The translations under genes were made by a program, and so were the position numbers. Under the pieces are notes generated by a model, which had not been told where the DNA came from, made no database searches, and saw only the letters and a list, made by a program, of their open reading frames with translations. Positions 19,967 to 30,282 of a DNA stretch of 64,000 nt are shown here, piece by piece (positions within the stretch are counted from its first letter, which is position 1; the number at the start of each line of letters is the position of its first letter). Origin of the DNA: Gammaproteobacteria bacterium (GTDB lineage: Bacteria; Pseudomonadota; Gammaproteobacteria; UBA6429; Thiohalophilaceae); assembly GCA_016125505.1 (NCBI GenBank), contig WGLP01000003.1:903441-967440 (forward strand), given 5' to 3'.

Positions 19967-20185
19967 AAACGGGGTTTGGTGTTAAGTTTATTTCAACTGG
20001 TTTAAGCCATACCGAAATTCCAACAATACGTTTTGAATTTATACCAGTCGTTTTTAGATACCTTCCGGTAGAACCCTAAACCAAAAATTACTGAATTAAA
20101 TACGCCACGCCCCTGCCGCGTCGCGTTCGACTCGTTTCCCTTTTGTACATTCCAATAACCAACAAATGACATCACAGAAAGACCT
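19967..20185 (+). promoter_or_regulatory. rho leader region
   Basis: About 220 nt without a gene before rho. The last third is C- and T-rich with few G runs (from about 20101 to 20170), the composition of rut sites. In E. coli rho is autoregulated by Rho-dependent termination in its leader, and the same could hold here; that is inference. I see no convincing leader peptide. Confidence 0.4.
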
Positions 20186-21442
20186 ATGAACCTCTCAGAG
20201 CTGAAACTGACTCCCGTTGCGGAGTTAATCGATATCGCCACCAACATGGGCATCGAGGGCATGTCTCGATCCCGCAAACAAGACATCATCTTTGCCATCC
20301 TCAAGGCCCACGCCAAGAGTGGTGAGGACATATATGGTGATGGTGTGCTGGAAATCCTGCAGGACGGTTTTGGCTTTCTGCGTTCAGCCAATGGCTCCTA
20401 CCTGGCAGGCCCGGACGATATCTATGTCTCGCCCTCGCAGATTCGACGTTTCAATCTGCGTACCGGCGACACCGTTTCCGGCAAGATTCGCCCACCCAAA
20501 GACAGTGAGCGTTATTTCGCGTTGCTTAAGGTCGATCAGATTAACTATGAGCCACCGGAAAACGCGAAGAACAAGGTCCTGTTTGAAAACCTGACACCGC
20601 TGCATCCGAATGAGCGCCTCAGCCTCGAAATGGGCAATGGCAGCACCGAGGACATGACGGCCCGTGTGATCGACATGGTGGCGCCGATAGGCAAGGGCCA
20701 GCGCGGCCTTATTGTGTCACCGCCAAAGGCCGGCAAGACCATGATGTTGCAGAACATCGCCCAGTCCATCGCCAATAAAAACCCCGAGTGTTATTTGATT
20801 GTATTGCTCATTGATGAGCGCCCGGAAGAGGTGACGGAAATGGAGCGCTCGGTGCGCGGCGAAGTGGTGTCGTCCACTTTTGATGAACCCGCCAGTCGCC
20901 ACGTACAGGTTGCGGAGATGGTGATTGAAAAGGCCAAGCGCCTGGTCGAGCACAAAAAGGACGTGGTGATCCTGCTGGATTCCATCACCCGCCTGGCGCG
21001 TGCCTACAACACCGTGATCCCATCCTCGGGCAAGGTACTGACCGGTGGTGTGGATGCTAACGCCCTGCATCGGCCGAAGCGTTTCTTCGGCGCCGCGCGC
21101 AATATCGAGGAGGGCGGTTCCCTCACGATTCTGGCGACTGCATTGATTGATACCGGTTCACGCATGGATGACGTGATCTACGAAGAATTCAAAGGTACCG
21201 GCAACATGGAAATCCACCTGGATCGCCGTATCGCCGAAAAGCGAATCTACCCATCCATCAATATCAACCGTTCCGGTACCCGCCGCGAGGAACTGCTCAC
21301 GACGCCGGACGAGTTGCAGAAGATGTGGATCATCCGCAAGGTCGTGCACGACATGGATGAGTTGGCCGCCATGGAATTTCTCTCCGACAAGATGCGGGCC
21401 TCCAAGACCAACAATGAATTCTTCGATTCGATGAAGCGCTGA
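20186..21442 (+). CDS. rho: Transcription termination factor Rho
   Basis: Hexameric RNA-dependent ATPase that ends transcription. 418 residues, near-identical length to E. coli Rho (419). N-terminal helical domain ([18 protein letters not shown]), RNA-binding cold-shock-like domain ([31 protein letters not shown]), Walker [13 protein letters not shown], Walker [18 protein letters not shown]-loop region TGGVDANAL and the R-loop/secondary RNA site near [11 protein letters not shown]. The ribosome site is weak (GAAAG). Confidence 0.98.
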   Translation: MNLSELKLTPVAELIDIATNMGIEGMSRSRKQDIIFAILKAHAKSGEDIYGDGVLEILQDGFGFLRSANGSYLAGPDDIYVSPSQIRRFNLRTGDTVSGKIRPPKDSERYFALLKVDQINYEPPENAKNKVLFENLTPLHPNERLSLEMGNGSTEDMTARVIDMVAPIGKGQRGLIVSPPKAGKTMMLQNIAQSIANKNPECYLIVLLIDERPEEVTEMERSVRGEVVSSTFDEPASRHVQVAEMVIEKAKRLVEHKKDVVILLDSITRLARAYNTVIPSSGKVLTGGVDANALHRPKRFFGAARNIEEGGSLTILATALIDTGSRMDDVIYEEFKGTGNMEIHLDRRIAEKRIYPSININRSGTRREELLTTPDELQKMWIIRKVVHDMDELAAMEFLSDKMRASKTNNEFFDSMKR

Positions 21443-21810
21443 TCTGCTGATTCAGCAAGCGTTGTTCAGTTATCTACCCGCGCCAGCCGCGGGTAAGACC
21501 TGTTATCAATTGCCGGTTGTGTGAACTGGTGCACGCCGCAGTACTCGTCTGCAATTATTACATTTTCTTATATAATTCAATCTATTAGCGCGTAGTATTC
21601 AGGTGTTACTATAGAACATAAAAATTGTATGTCCTTTGACAAGCCTGACCAAAACCGCGAAGATTAATTTAAAGGTGTGTGCTGACTATAAACCCCGCCA
21701 GAGGGTTCAGCTGTCACGGGTGGCTTTGGACCTGATGCAAAGATGTTCGAAGAGAGGCGTTGTTACCGGCAGGCCAAACGATTCAACATGTTGCAGTAGG
21801 GGGTTGAGTG
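21443..21810 (+). other. Non-coding stretch between rho and the DUF3135 gene
   Basis: No gene recognised in 368 nt. It contains the hairpin after rho, an AT-rich block with a perfect TATAAT (21571-21576) but only a weak -35 (TCTGCA, 17 nt upstream), and about 150 nt of mixed composition before the next start. A transcript from that -10 would have a leader of over 200 nt, which might be structured, but I match it to no known RNA family. Confidence 0.5.
21475..21495 (+). terminator. Hairpin after rho
   Basis: Perfect 8-bp stem TACCCGCG / CGCGGGTA with a 5-nt loop, 33 nt after the rho stop. Weak T content follows, so efficiency is uncertain. Confidence 0.5.
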
Positions 21811-22173
21811 ATGAAACAGAACTTACGTGTAAAGCCCATGGATTTTGAGCAGTGGGCAGAGTTGGCCGTGAATGATCCGGCGCAATTTGAAGTCATGCGG
21901 CGGGCGGCCATAGATGAGTTTCTCGGGTCGGTGTCTGCCGAGCGCAGGCTCCAGTTGCAGCGCCTGCAATGGCGAGTAGACCGGGTAAGGGAACGTAGCG
22001 CAAACCCCATGGCGGCGACTATCGCCATCTCCGAAATGATGTGGGACGCGTTTTATGACCTGCACGATCGCTACCAGGACCTGTTCGGGTCGCAGGCCAG
22101 CAAGCGCTACAAGCCACAGACCCCGGTGAAATCCGCGAAAATCCTGCCGTTTGCACAGTCAGCCTCCCCCTGA
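21811..22173 (+). CDS. DUF3135 family protein
   Basis: Small protein of 120 residues resembling DUF3135, function unknown; no signal peptide or membrane segment. Visible pattern: MDFEQWAELAVNDPAQFE, RRAAIDEFL, RLQRLQWRVDRVR, NPMAATIAISEMMWDAFYDL. Mostly helical and charged, with a proline/lysine-rich tail. Start at ATG 21811 rather than the adjoining GTG (21808), with GTAGGGGG upstream. It is 124 nt before rpmE, which has its own candidate promoter. Confidence 0.75.
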   Translation: MKQNLRVKPMDFEQWAELAVNDPAQFEVMRRAAIDEFLGSVSAERRLQLQRLQWRVDRVRERSANPMAATIAISEMMWDAFYDLHDRYQDLFGSQASKRYKPQTPVKSAKILPFAQSASP

Positions 22174-22195
22174 ACCCGGGGCGTGATGGAAGTGC

Positions 22196-22224
22196 TTGCC
22201 GGCCGTCGGCATTTTCCGTAGACT
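22196..22224 (+). promoter_or_regulatory. Candidate sigma-70 promoter for rpmE
   Basis: TTGCCG (22196-22201), 17-nt spacer, TAGACT (22219-22224), followed by a leader of about 65 nt to the rpmE ATG. Both hexamers match the consensus at four of six positions. Confidence 0.4.
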
Positions 22225-22297
22225 CTGCCGCCTTTATTAAAGGCACCGTGTCGGACATGTGTTCCGGTGGCGGGCCCGGACCAGAGCGAGGTTTTCC

Positions 22298-22501
22298 ATG
22301 AAAGCAGAAATCCACCCTAATTACACTGAAGTGTCTGTTACTTGCAGCTGTGGCAACACATTTAAAACCCGTACGACCGCAGGGCACGATCTTGCGATCG
22401 AAGTGTGTTCCGCCTGCCATCCGTTTTTCACCGGCAAGCAAAAGATCGTCGATACCGCCGGCCGCGTAGACAAGTTCCGCCAAAAGTACGGCATGAAATA
22501 A
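22298..22501 (+). CDS. rpmE: 50S ribosomal protein L31 (zinc-binding type)
   Basis: Ribosomal protein L31. Start at 22298 ([12 protein letters not shown]) gives 67 residues, the family length; the frame is open to 22259 but the extra residues are not part of L31. GAGG lies upstream. Cysteines in [10 protein letters not shown] and VCSACHPFF show the C+ (zinc-binding) form, which is often replaced by a C- paralogue under zinc limitation; no such paralogue is in this window. A strong intrinsic terminator follows 30 nt after the stop. Confidence 0.97.
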   Translation: MKAEIHPNYTEVSVTCSCGNTFKTRTTAGHDLAIEVCSACHPFFTGKQKIVDTAGRVDKFRQKYGMK

Positions 22502-22504
22502 GCC

Positions 22505-23308
22505 ATGCTGCACGGCAAGTGCAGACTCGGCAAAAAGGCGTCATGGTATGGCGCCTTTTTTGTTTGTGCCTTGCTGTTACATGGGATTGTCCACGCCCGC
22601 ACAGAGGGGCTCTGTGCGAGTGGTCATATCGACGAGTGGGCTCAGGTCGGTGAAATTATTGATGGGGATACCTTGCGGCTGACGGATAAGCGGAGCATCC
22701 GGTTTATCGCCATCAATGCGCCTGAACTTGCCCATGACGGTCAGGCCGCGCAACCACTGGCGCAAGCAGCAACCGAGGCCTTGCGTAGTCTACTCCCGGA
22801 GGGCAGTCGAGTGGGTCTGCGTTATGGCCAGGACCGCTATGACCATCACCACCGTGTCCTGGCGCATGTCTTCGATCAGGCAGGACGTAACATCAGTGCG
22901 ATCCTGCTGCGTCAGGGCTATGCTTTTGCTATTGCGATCCCGCCGAACCTTTGGCAGTCATCTTGTTATTTTCAGGCAGAAAATCAGGCGCGTGCAGACG
23001 GACTCGGTGTTTGGTCCTTACGCTATTATCGACCCAAACCGGCACAGCAACTGCGTATCCGCGAGGGCGGGTTTTATCGCGTGACGGGACGGGTCGAGCA
23101 TATTGGCAACAGCCGCCGCAGTGTCTGGTTGGATATGAGCAAGACCTTCGCGGTACGTATTCCGCGCGCGCAATTGAAAAATTTTTCCACCTTGTCGATT
23201 GAAGGCTTACTGAATAAAGAAATTACCGTACGCGGCTGGGCACGCTTCTATAATCATAAATTGAACATGACATTGACGCATCCGGCGATGATAGAGAGCA
23301 GGCAATGA
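22505..23308 (+). CDS. Thermonuclease family (SNase-like) exported protein
   Basis: Staphylococcal-nuclease-fold protein, 267 residues. N-terminal signal peptide (WYGAFFVCALLLHGIVHA), SNase domain about 48-170: IIDGDTLRL (calcium-binding Asp region), IRFIAINAPE (catalytic Arg and Glu), DRYDHHHRVLAHVFD (second catalytic Arg, with three extra residues compared with the usual DRYGR), and GLGVW. The C-terminal 90 residues form a separate domain (YRVTGRVEHIGNSRR) of OB type by appearance. It starts 3 nt after rpmE and overlaps maeB by 4 nt. Oddly, the rpmE terminator (22532-22560) lies within codons 10-19. The start has no good ribosome site, and no later start keeps the signal peptide. Confidence 0.88.
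   Translation: MLHGKCRLGKKASWYGAFFVCALLLHGIVHARTEGLCASGHIDEWAQVGEIIDGDTLRLTDKRSIRFIAINAPELAHDGQAAQPLAQAATEALRSLLPEGSRVGLRYGQDRYDHHHRVLAHVFDQAGRNISAILLRQGYAFAIAIPPNLWQSSCYFQAENQARADGLGVWSLRYYRPKPAQQLRIREGGFYRVTGRVEHIGNSRRSVWLDMSKTFAVRIPRAQLKNFSTLSIEGLLNKEITVRGWARFYNHKLNMTLTHPAMIESRQ
22532..22561 (+). terminator. Intrinsic terminator of rpmE, inside the nuclease reading frame
   Basis: Stem AAAAAGGCG (22532-22540) / CGCCTTTTT (22552-22560), 11-nt loop, followed by another T: a textbook Rho-independent terminator 30 nt after the rpmE stop. It overlaps the signal-peptide codons of the next gene. Confidence 0.8.
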
Positions 23309-24591
23309 ATAAACCAGACACAATGAAAATCGATCTCGCAGCTCAACGCAAACAACAGGCCTTGGATTACCACGCCTCACCGTTCCCCGGTAAAACGGGC
23401 ACCGCGCTGACCAAACCTTGCGAAACCCAGGCCGAGTTGAGCCTTGCCTACACGCCGGGTGTGGCGGCGCCTGTGCGTGAGATTGCGCGGGATGCGGACC
23501 TGGCTTATCGCTATACCAATAAAGGCAACCTGGTTGCTGTGATAACGGACGGCACGGCCGTGCTTGGTCTGGGTAATGTGGGGCCGTTAGCAGGCAAACC
23601 GGTGATGGAGGGTAAGTGTGTGCTGTTCAAGCGGTTTGCGGGTCTGGATGCAATCGATTTGGAGGTTGCGGCGTCCTCACCAGAGACCTTCGTCGAGACG
23701 GTTGTGAGCCTGGCCCCCAGTTTCGGTGGCATCAATCTGGAGGACATTGCAGCGCCGCATTGCTTTTATATCGAGCGCGCCTTGCAGAGTCGTCTGGATA
23801 TCCCGGTCTTCCACGATGATCAGCACGGTACCTCGATTATCATTGCTGCTGGCTTGTTGAATGCCTTGTCCCTGCAGGGCAAATCACTGGCAGAGGCACG
23901 TATTGTCTGTGTTGGTGCCGGCGCGGCGGCCTTGGCTTCCCTGCGCCTGTTGCAGACCATGGGCGCATCCATCGCCAATATCCGTGTGGTGGATCGTAAA
24001 GGGGTCTTGCATGAGGCGCGGGAGGATCTGAATGAATTCAAACGTGTGTACGCCGGGCCCTTCAGCGAACGCACTTTAACGGACGCCATGGCCGGCGCCG
24101 ATGTCATGCTGGGGTTGTCCGGACCGAATCTGGTCAACGAAGACATGATTCGCTCCATGGCCCCCAGGCCCATTGTGTTCGCCTTGTCCAATCCGGACCC
24201 TGAGATCAGCCCGGAGCTGGCGAAGTCGGTGCGCGATGATTTGATCATGGCCACCGGTCGTTCGGATTATCCGAATCAGGTGAACAATGTGCTGGGCTTT
24301 CCGTTTATTTTCCGTGGTGCCCTGGATGTCAGGGCCAGCAGCATCAATTCTGCCATGATGGTGGCGGCGGCCCAGGCGCTGGCCAGCCTGGCGCATGAGC
24401 CGGTACCGTCCAGCGTGCTGAAAGTCTATAACCGTGAAGAGATGACGTTTGGTCCGGAGTACATCATCCCGACGCCGTTTGATCCCCGCTTGAAAGAATA
24501 CGTATCGAGCGCCGTAGCCAGCGCGGCGGTGGAGTCCGGCGTGGCGCGCGCGCCTTATCCTGCGCACTATCCTCCGATTAAATCAGACTGA
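23305..24591 (+). CDS. maeB: Malic enzyme, single-domain (maeB-like without phosphotransacetylase)
   Basis: Oxidative decarboxylation of malate to pyruvate, probably NADP-linked. 428 residues: malic domain with [39 protein letters not shown], and metal-site [15 protein letters not shown] with [18 protein letters not shown](P) domain with [16 protein letters not shown] and ALSNPDPEI. The C-terminal phosphotransacetylase-like domain of long MaeB is absent. It overlaps the nuclease by 4 nt, and its last 25 nt overlap the convergent unknown gene. In Pseudomonas a malic enzyme is likewise near ponA and rpmE. Confidence 0.94.
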   Translation: MNKPDTMKIDLAAQRKQQALDYHASPFPGKTGTALTKPCETQAELSLAYTPGVAAPVREIARDADLAYRYTNKGNLVAVITDGTAVLGLGNVGPLAGKPVMEGKCVLFKRFAGLDAIDLEVAASSPETFVETVVSLAPSFGGINLEDIAAPHCFYIERALQSRLDIPVFHDDQHGTSIIIAAGLLNALSLQGKSLAEARIVCVGAGAAALASLRLLQTMGASIANIRVVDRKGVLHEAREDLNEFKRVYAGPFSERTLTDAMAGADVMLGLSGPNLVNEDMIRSMAPRPIVFALSNPDPEISPELAKSVRDDLIMATGRSDYPNQVNNVLGFPFIFRGALDVRASSINSAMMVAAAQALASLAHEPVPSSVLKVYNREEMTFGPEYIIPTPFDPRLKEYVSSAVASAAVESGVARAPYPAHYPPIKSD

Positions 24592-25196
24592 GCGACGTCC
24601 TCATTGAGCAGCATTTCAACCGACGCAAGGTTGGCGCGCTGCACAGGACGTCCATCCACCGGGCTCAGGGGCGTGGGTACACGCTTACTTACCGGAAAGA
24701 TGATGACTTCGATGCGGTTTTGCCGCGCCAAAAAACTCACCGTAGGAAATATTTGGTAAGTGTCTTCGCGCAGGCGCAGACGCTTTTCTCCGGTTTCAAA
24801 TGGGATATGTTGATCCAGGAGCAACAGGCTGATCTCTTCCGGGGTATCAGTGAAGACGTGCAGGCTGATGGTGGTATTGATATCGGCGGTACCGCTCAGC
24901 ACCGGGCCCACCAGACGAGGATCGAAATCCTGAAAAAACTGCATGGCCTCATAGGCGTCTTCACGCAGTTGTTGCAGATGCTGAGGCTGGCTTTGCGAAC
25001 GAAACAGGCGTTGGTATTCCGCTACGGCCTGTTCGATCTCGAGGTTGCTCGGCATTTGCCGGGTATCGTGAGCAGACAGGTGTTCGGCTGCCTTGCGTTT
25101 GGCCAGGGCAAAGTCGCGGCTGCCCGAATCGAGCAGGATGCGGGCAGCCTCCTGAGCCAGGAGCAGACGCATATGCTGATCTTTTCGCGAAGCCAT
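24567..25196 (-). CDS. Conserved-looking protein of unknown function
   Basis: 209 residues, no signal peptide or membrane helix. I do not recognise the family with confidence. Visible pieces: an N-terminal helical part (LAQEAARILLDSGSRDFALAKRKAAEHL), a middle PRLVGPVLSGTADINTTISLHVFTD which faintly recalls the GS...D core of nucleotidyltransferase folds, and a C-terminal IEVIIFPVSKRVPTPLSPVDG. It begins just 2 nt downstream of the PBP1A gene's stop, so it is co-transcribed with that gene. The tail overlaps maeB by 25 nt. Confidence 0.75.
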   Translation of the reverse strand: MASRKDQHMRLLLAQEAARILLDSGSRDFALAKRKAAEHLSAHDTRQMPSNLEIEQAVAEYQRLFRSQSQPQHLQQLREDAYEAMQFFQDFDPRLVGPVLSGTADINTTISLHVFTDTPEEISLLLLDQHIPFETGEKRLRLREDTYQIFPTVSFLARQNRIEVIIFPVSKRVPTPLSPVDGRPVQRANLASVEMLLNEDVAQSDLIGG

Positions 25197-25198
25197 GA

Positions 25199-27787
25199 TC
25201 AGAACAGGTCGCGTGTGATCTCGTTGGGCTGGGATTGGGGCTGGGCATCCGACGGACTGACTTCTGTGGTGGGCACCTGATCCTCCAGGAAATATTCAAA
25301 CATCGCATCCGGGTCGGTGGCGGTGGTGGGCTTTCCGGTCTTTTCATTGATGCGCACGGAGACTATGCCCGGGGGCTGGACCAGCGGGGTTTCCGGATGG
25401 TGCTTGAGGGCGTCGCCCATGAATTCGATCCACATCGGCAGGGCGGCAATGGCACCTGTCTCATGACTACCCAGCGGCCGCGGTGTGTCAAAACCCACCC
25501 AGGAAATCGTGACCAGATGGCTGTTGAAACCCGCGAACCAGGCATCACGCTGGTCGTTCGTCGTACCGGTTTTACCCGCCAAATCATTGCGGCCCAGGGT
25601 GAGTGCCCGCCGTCCGGTGCCATGGCGGATAACGTCGCGTAGCATGGAGTCCATGATGAAATCCGTCTGCGGCGAGAGGATGCGCGGCGCTGGAATCAGA
25701 GGTTGCGGCCCTTCCTGGAACCACACTTCGCGGCGGATACTGTCTTCCAGGGTCTGTTTGCTACCCGCGGGCACCAGAAACGCCTGTAGACTGTCTTGCT
25801 CTACCGGTGGCGGAGCAGCCGTCTGGCTGCCTTCTGCGGTATCGTCAGCGGGCGGGGCGGCATCATTATCGTTAGCGTCACCCGCAAGTTTTTCCGCTGC
25901 CTGATCCTTGATGCACTCCGGACAAACCCGTTGCGGGTTTTTCAGGTAAATGATGCTGCCGTCAGGGCCCTTGATGTAATTGATAAAGAAAGGCGCGACG
26001 CGGTAGCCGCCGTTGGCAAATACCGAGTAACCGGTCGCCAGTTCCAGCGGCGTGAGGGTACCGCTGCCCAAGGCGAGGGACAGGTCACGGGGCAGATGGG
26101 CATTTTCCAGGCCGAAGCGCCGTGAATAACGCAGGGCATAACCTATACCGATATCACGCAACAACCGGATGGAGACCAGGTTGCGGGAATGCACCAGCGC
26201 CTGCCGCAGGCGGGTTTCACCATACACCTTGCCGCTGTAATTTTCCGGGCGCCAGGTATCTTCCAGACCCGGGGCATCGAAGACGACCGGGGCATCGTTA
26301 ATGATGCTTGCCGCGGTGAAACCCTTATCAATGGCGGCGGCGTAGATAAATGGTTTGAAGCTGGAGCCCGGTTGGCGTTCGGCCATGGTGACGCGGTTGA
26401 ATTTACTGTGGTTGTAATCAAAGCCGCCGATCAGGGCATTGATGGCGCCATCATCCGGATTTAAGGAGACAAGTGCACCCGAGACCTCAGGCACCTGCGC
26501 AAACCAGGAACAGCCGTCCTTGTCAGGGGCGGTATAGATGACATCACCGACTTTCAGGATATCACTGATCTTTTTCAGCTCTGGCCCGAGGTGGTTGTCG
26601 TCCACATAGCGTTGCGCCCAGTTGATGTGATCCCACGGCAAGTACACTACGCGGTTGTCTGTGGTGTAGGCGTATGCGGAGTTGTCGTCGCTGTCGATAT
26701 CGAAAACGATGGCAGGGGTAAGATTACCCAGCGTGGTCATCTCGCCGAGGCTATCCTCCCACTTGGCGGTGTCCTCAATCTCGACGTCCATGGGCAGGTT
26801 CACGTGCTTGATTTCGCCACGAAAGCCGTGGCGGCGATCGTATTCAAGCAGGGCATCGCGTAGGGACTGGTTGGCGTCTTCCTGCAAGGTTTTATCAATA
26901 GTGGTGTAGACCTCAAAACCGGCGGTGTAGGCCTCATTACCATAACGCGCGAGCATCTCGGAGCGCACCATCTCGGCAATATAGGGCGCCTCGACCTCGA
27001 TGGCCTGGGCATGGACCGAGGCATGATCCGACTCATTCATAGCCTGGTCATATTGCGGCTGGGTAATGAAACCCAGCTCCAGCATGCGGTGCAAGACGTA
27101 GCCGCGGCGTTCGATGGCGCGTTCTGGATTCACTACGGGATTGAAGCGGGATGGCGCCTTGGGCAGACCCGCCAGAGTGGCCGTTTGGGCCAGGGTCAGT
27201 TCACTCAACGGTTTACCATAATAGACTTGCGCAGCGGCACCGAATCCGTATGCGCGATTCCCCAGGAAGATTTTATTCAGATACAAGGCCAGGATGTCTT
27301 CCTTGGTTAATTCACGCTCGATCTTCAGGGCCAGGAAGATTTCGTTGAATTTGCGAATAAAGGTCTTTTCCCGGGTCAGGAAAAAGTTACGCGCGACCTG
27401 CATGGTGATGGTACTGCCGCCCTGGCGCTTTTCGCCGCCCGTGCGCACCAGCTCGATGGCGGCGCGAACAATTCCTCGAATATCGACGCCGGGGTGCTCA
27501 AAAAAGCGGTCATCTTCCGCGGCGAGAACGGCATGGATCAGGGGTTTGGGGAATTCATCATAGGTCAGGGGCTGTCGCCGCATCTCGCCATATTCGGCAA
27601 TCAGTTCGCCCTTGCGGGTGTAGACCCGAAGGGGGACTTGCAGGCGGACGTCCTTGAGGGCGTCGATATCGGGTAATTTGGGGACGAGATAGAAATATAA
27701 TCCGACCACGGCCAGGACCCCGAGCAAGCCCATGATTAAAAAGGCGCCGGTTCCGTAAAAAAAGATCTTTTTTATGACAGGTTTCAC
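25199..27787 (-). CDS. mrcA: Penicillin-binding protein 1A
   Basis: Bifunctional peptidoglycan glycosyltransferase/transpeptidase, 862 residues. One N-terminal membrane helix (about 7-31); glycosyltransferase domain with AAEDDRFFEHPGVD, GGSTITMQVARNFFL, KFNEIFLALKIE; an intermediate OB-like insertion; transpeptidase with PGSSFKPF (SxxK serine), SRN in HSRNLVSIRL and KTGTTNDQRDAWF. A segment rich in Asp, Ala and Pro near residue 640 (ANDNDAAPPADD) is probably a flexible insert. Divergent from pilM, as in Pseudomonas (ponA/pilM). Confidence 0.96.
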   Translation of the reverse strand: MKPVIKKIFFYGTGAFLIMGLLGVLAVVGLYFYLVPKLPDIDALKDVRLQVPLRVYTRKGELIAEYGEMRRQPLTYDEFPKPLIHAVLAAEDDRFFEHPGVDIRGIVRAAIELVRTGGEKRQGGSTITMQVARNFFLTREKTFIRKFNEIFLALKIERELTKEDILALYLNKIFLGNRAYGFGAAAQVYYGKPLSELTLAQTATLAGLPKAPSRFNPVVNPERAIERRGYVLHRMLELGFITQPQYDQAMNESDHASVHAQAIEVEAPYIAEMVRSEMLARYGNEAYTAGFEVYTTIDKTLQEDANQSLRDALLEYDRRHGFRGEIKHVNLPMDVEIEDTAKWEDSLGEMTTLGNLTPAIVFDIDSDDNSAYAYTTDNRVVYLPWDHINWAQRYVDDNHLGPELKKISDILKVGDVIYTAPDKDGCSWFAQVPEVSGALVSLNPDDGAINALIGGFDYNHSKFNRVTMAERQPGSSFKPFIYAAAIDKGFTAASIINDAPVVFDAPGLEDTWRPENYSGKVYGETRLRQALVHSRNLVSIRLLRDIGIGYALRYSRRFGLENAHLPRDLSLALGSGTLTPLELATGYSVFANGGYRVAPFFINYIKGPDGSIIYLKNPQRVCPECIKDQAAEKLAGDANDNDAAPPADDTAEGSQTAAPPPVEQDSLQAFLVPAGSKQTLEDSIRREVWFQEGPQPLIPAPRILSPQTDFIMDSMLRDVIRHGTGRRALTLGRNDLAGKTGTTNDQRDAWFAGFNSHLVTISWVGFDTPRPLGSHETGAIAALPMWIEFMGDALKHHPETPLVQPPGIVSVRINEKTGKPTTATDPDAMFEYFLEDQVPTTEVSPSDAQPQSQPNEITRDLF

Positions 27788-27916
27788 GGTGTTATCGATT
27801 CACTCTATAGCTAAATCCACTTGTGTCCGATAAGACATTGAAGAGCGGGAGTATATCCGCTCGGGCTATGAGAAAACTATCGGAGTATTTGTATTTATTT
27901 ATTTGTTGACCTATAG

Positions 27917-27945
27917 TTGACTCATGTACTTAATGTAGTTATACA
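27917..27945 (+). promoter_or_regulatory. Candidate sigma-70 promoter for pilMNOPQ
   Basis: TTGACT (27917-27922), 17-nt spacer, TATACA (27940-27945), inside an AT-rich 196-nt gap between divergent mrcA and pilM. A TATAAT follows directly (27946-27951) but lacks a -35 at the right distance. Confidence 0.55.
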
Positions 27946-27959
27946 TATAATTGATCTAA

Positions 27960-29053
<1,094 letters not shown>

Positions 29054-29054
<1 letters not shown>

Positions 29055-29626
29055 TGGCAAAAATCAACCTATTACCCTGGCGCCAGGAACAACGCAAGGA
29101 ACAGCAACGTCAGTTTTTCACCATCATGGGTTTGACGGCGGTGCTGGTTATCGTGGGTATTATTGCTGTCCATTTACAGTATGCCGGTATGATCAGTACC
29201 CAGAACTCGCGTAACGAGTATCTGCGCAAACACATCAGGGAAGTCGAAAAACAGATTAAAGAGATTAATGACCTTGCCGCCAAGAAGGAGCGCTTGCTGG
29301 CGCGGATGGAGATTATTCAGCAATTGCAGCGTAATCGTCCCGAGATTGTGCGCCTGTTTGATGAGTTGGTACGGGTAATGCCCGATGGTGTGTATCTGAC
29401 ATCGCTCAAGCAACAGGGGACTAATTTACAAATGACCGGGATTGCGCAATCGAATGCACGGGTGTCGGCACTGATGCGTAATATCGACCAATCCGAGTGG
29501 CTGACTAAACCGCAACTGGATGTTATTGAGACCGGCAAGAAAGAGGGTGCCAGAAAGTTTTCGCTGCGCGCGCAGCAAAAGTTTAAAACGGAAAAGTCCG
29601 GTAAAAATGAGGTCAAGAAGAAGTGA
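29054..29626 (+). CDS. pilN: Type IV pilus assembly protein PilN
   Basis: Inner-membrane alignment-complex protein, 190 residues. The N-terminus MAKINLLPWRQEQRKEQQ contains the INLLPWR motif that binds PilM, followed by one membrane helix (about 24-43), a coiled-coil stretch (about 55-90) and a ferredoxin-like periplasmic domain (PDGVYLTSLKQQG). The lysine-rich C-terminus overlaps pilO by 4 nt. Confidence 0.96.
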
Positions 29627-30243
29627 AAGATATCAACCTCAGCGAACTCGACTTCAGTAACCTCGGTAAATGGCCGACAGCGCTTAAGGTCGCCGTCATC
29701 ATTGTCGTCTGTGTTGCGGTAGGTGTCGCAGGCTTTTTTCTGGACATTAAGGGGCAGATTGAGAAACTGGATCGTGCTTCACGGGAAGAGTTGTCGCTCA
29801 AACAGGAGTTTGAAAATAAGCAGGCGAAAGCCGTCAACCTGGATGCCTATAAGCAACAGTTGAAAGACATCGAGGAATCCTTCGGTGCCATGTTACGGCA
29901 GCTCCCCAGCAAGACCGAAGTGGAAGGTCTGCTGGTAGATATTTCACAGACCGGCCTGGCCAGTGGCATTGAATTCGAATTGTTTAAACCGGAACCCGAA
30001 CGCTACATTGATTTCTATGCCGAGCTCCCGATCAAAATGAAGATGACCGGGACTTATCACGAGTTCGGTAATTTTGTCAGCGGCGTCGCCGCCTTGCCGC
30101 GGATTGTTACTCTGCACGACATTTCTATTACAAAAGAAGCAAAATCAGATCAGCTGACCATGGAGGTCACGGCGAAGACCTACCGTTACCTGGACGAAGC
30201 GGAAATCGCAGCGCATAAAAAACCTAAGGGCAAGAAACGGTAA
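29623..30243 (+). CDS. pilO: Type IV pilus assembly protein PilO
   Basis: Partner of PilN, 206 residues, GTG start within the pilN 3' end. N-terminal cytoplasmic stretch, one membrane helix (about 22-41), coiled coil (45-85, SLKQEFENKQAKAVNL) and a periplasmic domain with LRQLPSKTEVEGLLVDISQTGLASGIEF and the conserved YHEFGNFVSGVAALPRIVTLHD. Expected length and order. Confidence 0.96.
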   Translation: MKDINLSELDFSNLGKWPTALKVAVIIVVCVAVGVAGFFLDIKGQIEKLDRASREELSLKQEFENKQAKAVNLDAYKQQLKDIEESFGAMLRQLPSKTEVEGLLVDISQTGLASGIEFELFKPEPERYIDFYAELPIKMKMTGTYHEFGNFVSGVAALPRIVTLHDISITKEAKSDQLTMEVTAKTYRYLDEAEIAAHKKPKGKKR

Positions 30244-30282
30244 TGATGTACTCCATGTTTATGAGCAGGCAGGAAAAGTGAT

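Noticed and set aside
21636..21848. 70-codon plus-strand frame before the DUF3135 gene
   Set aside because: It overlaps the DUF3135 start, has no ribosome site and its product has no recognisable pattern.
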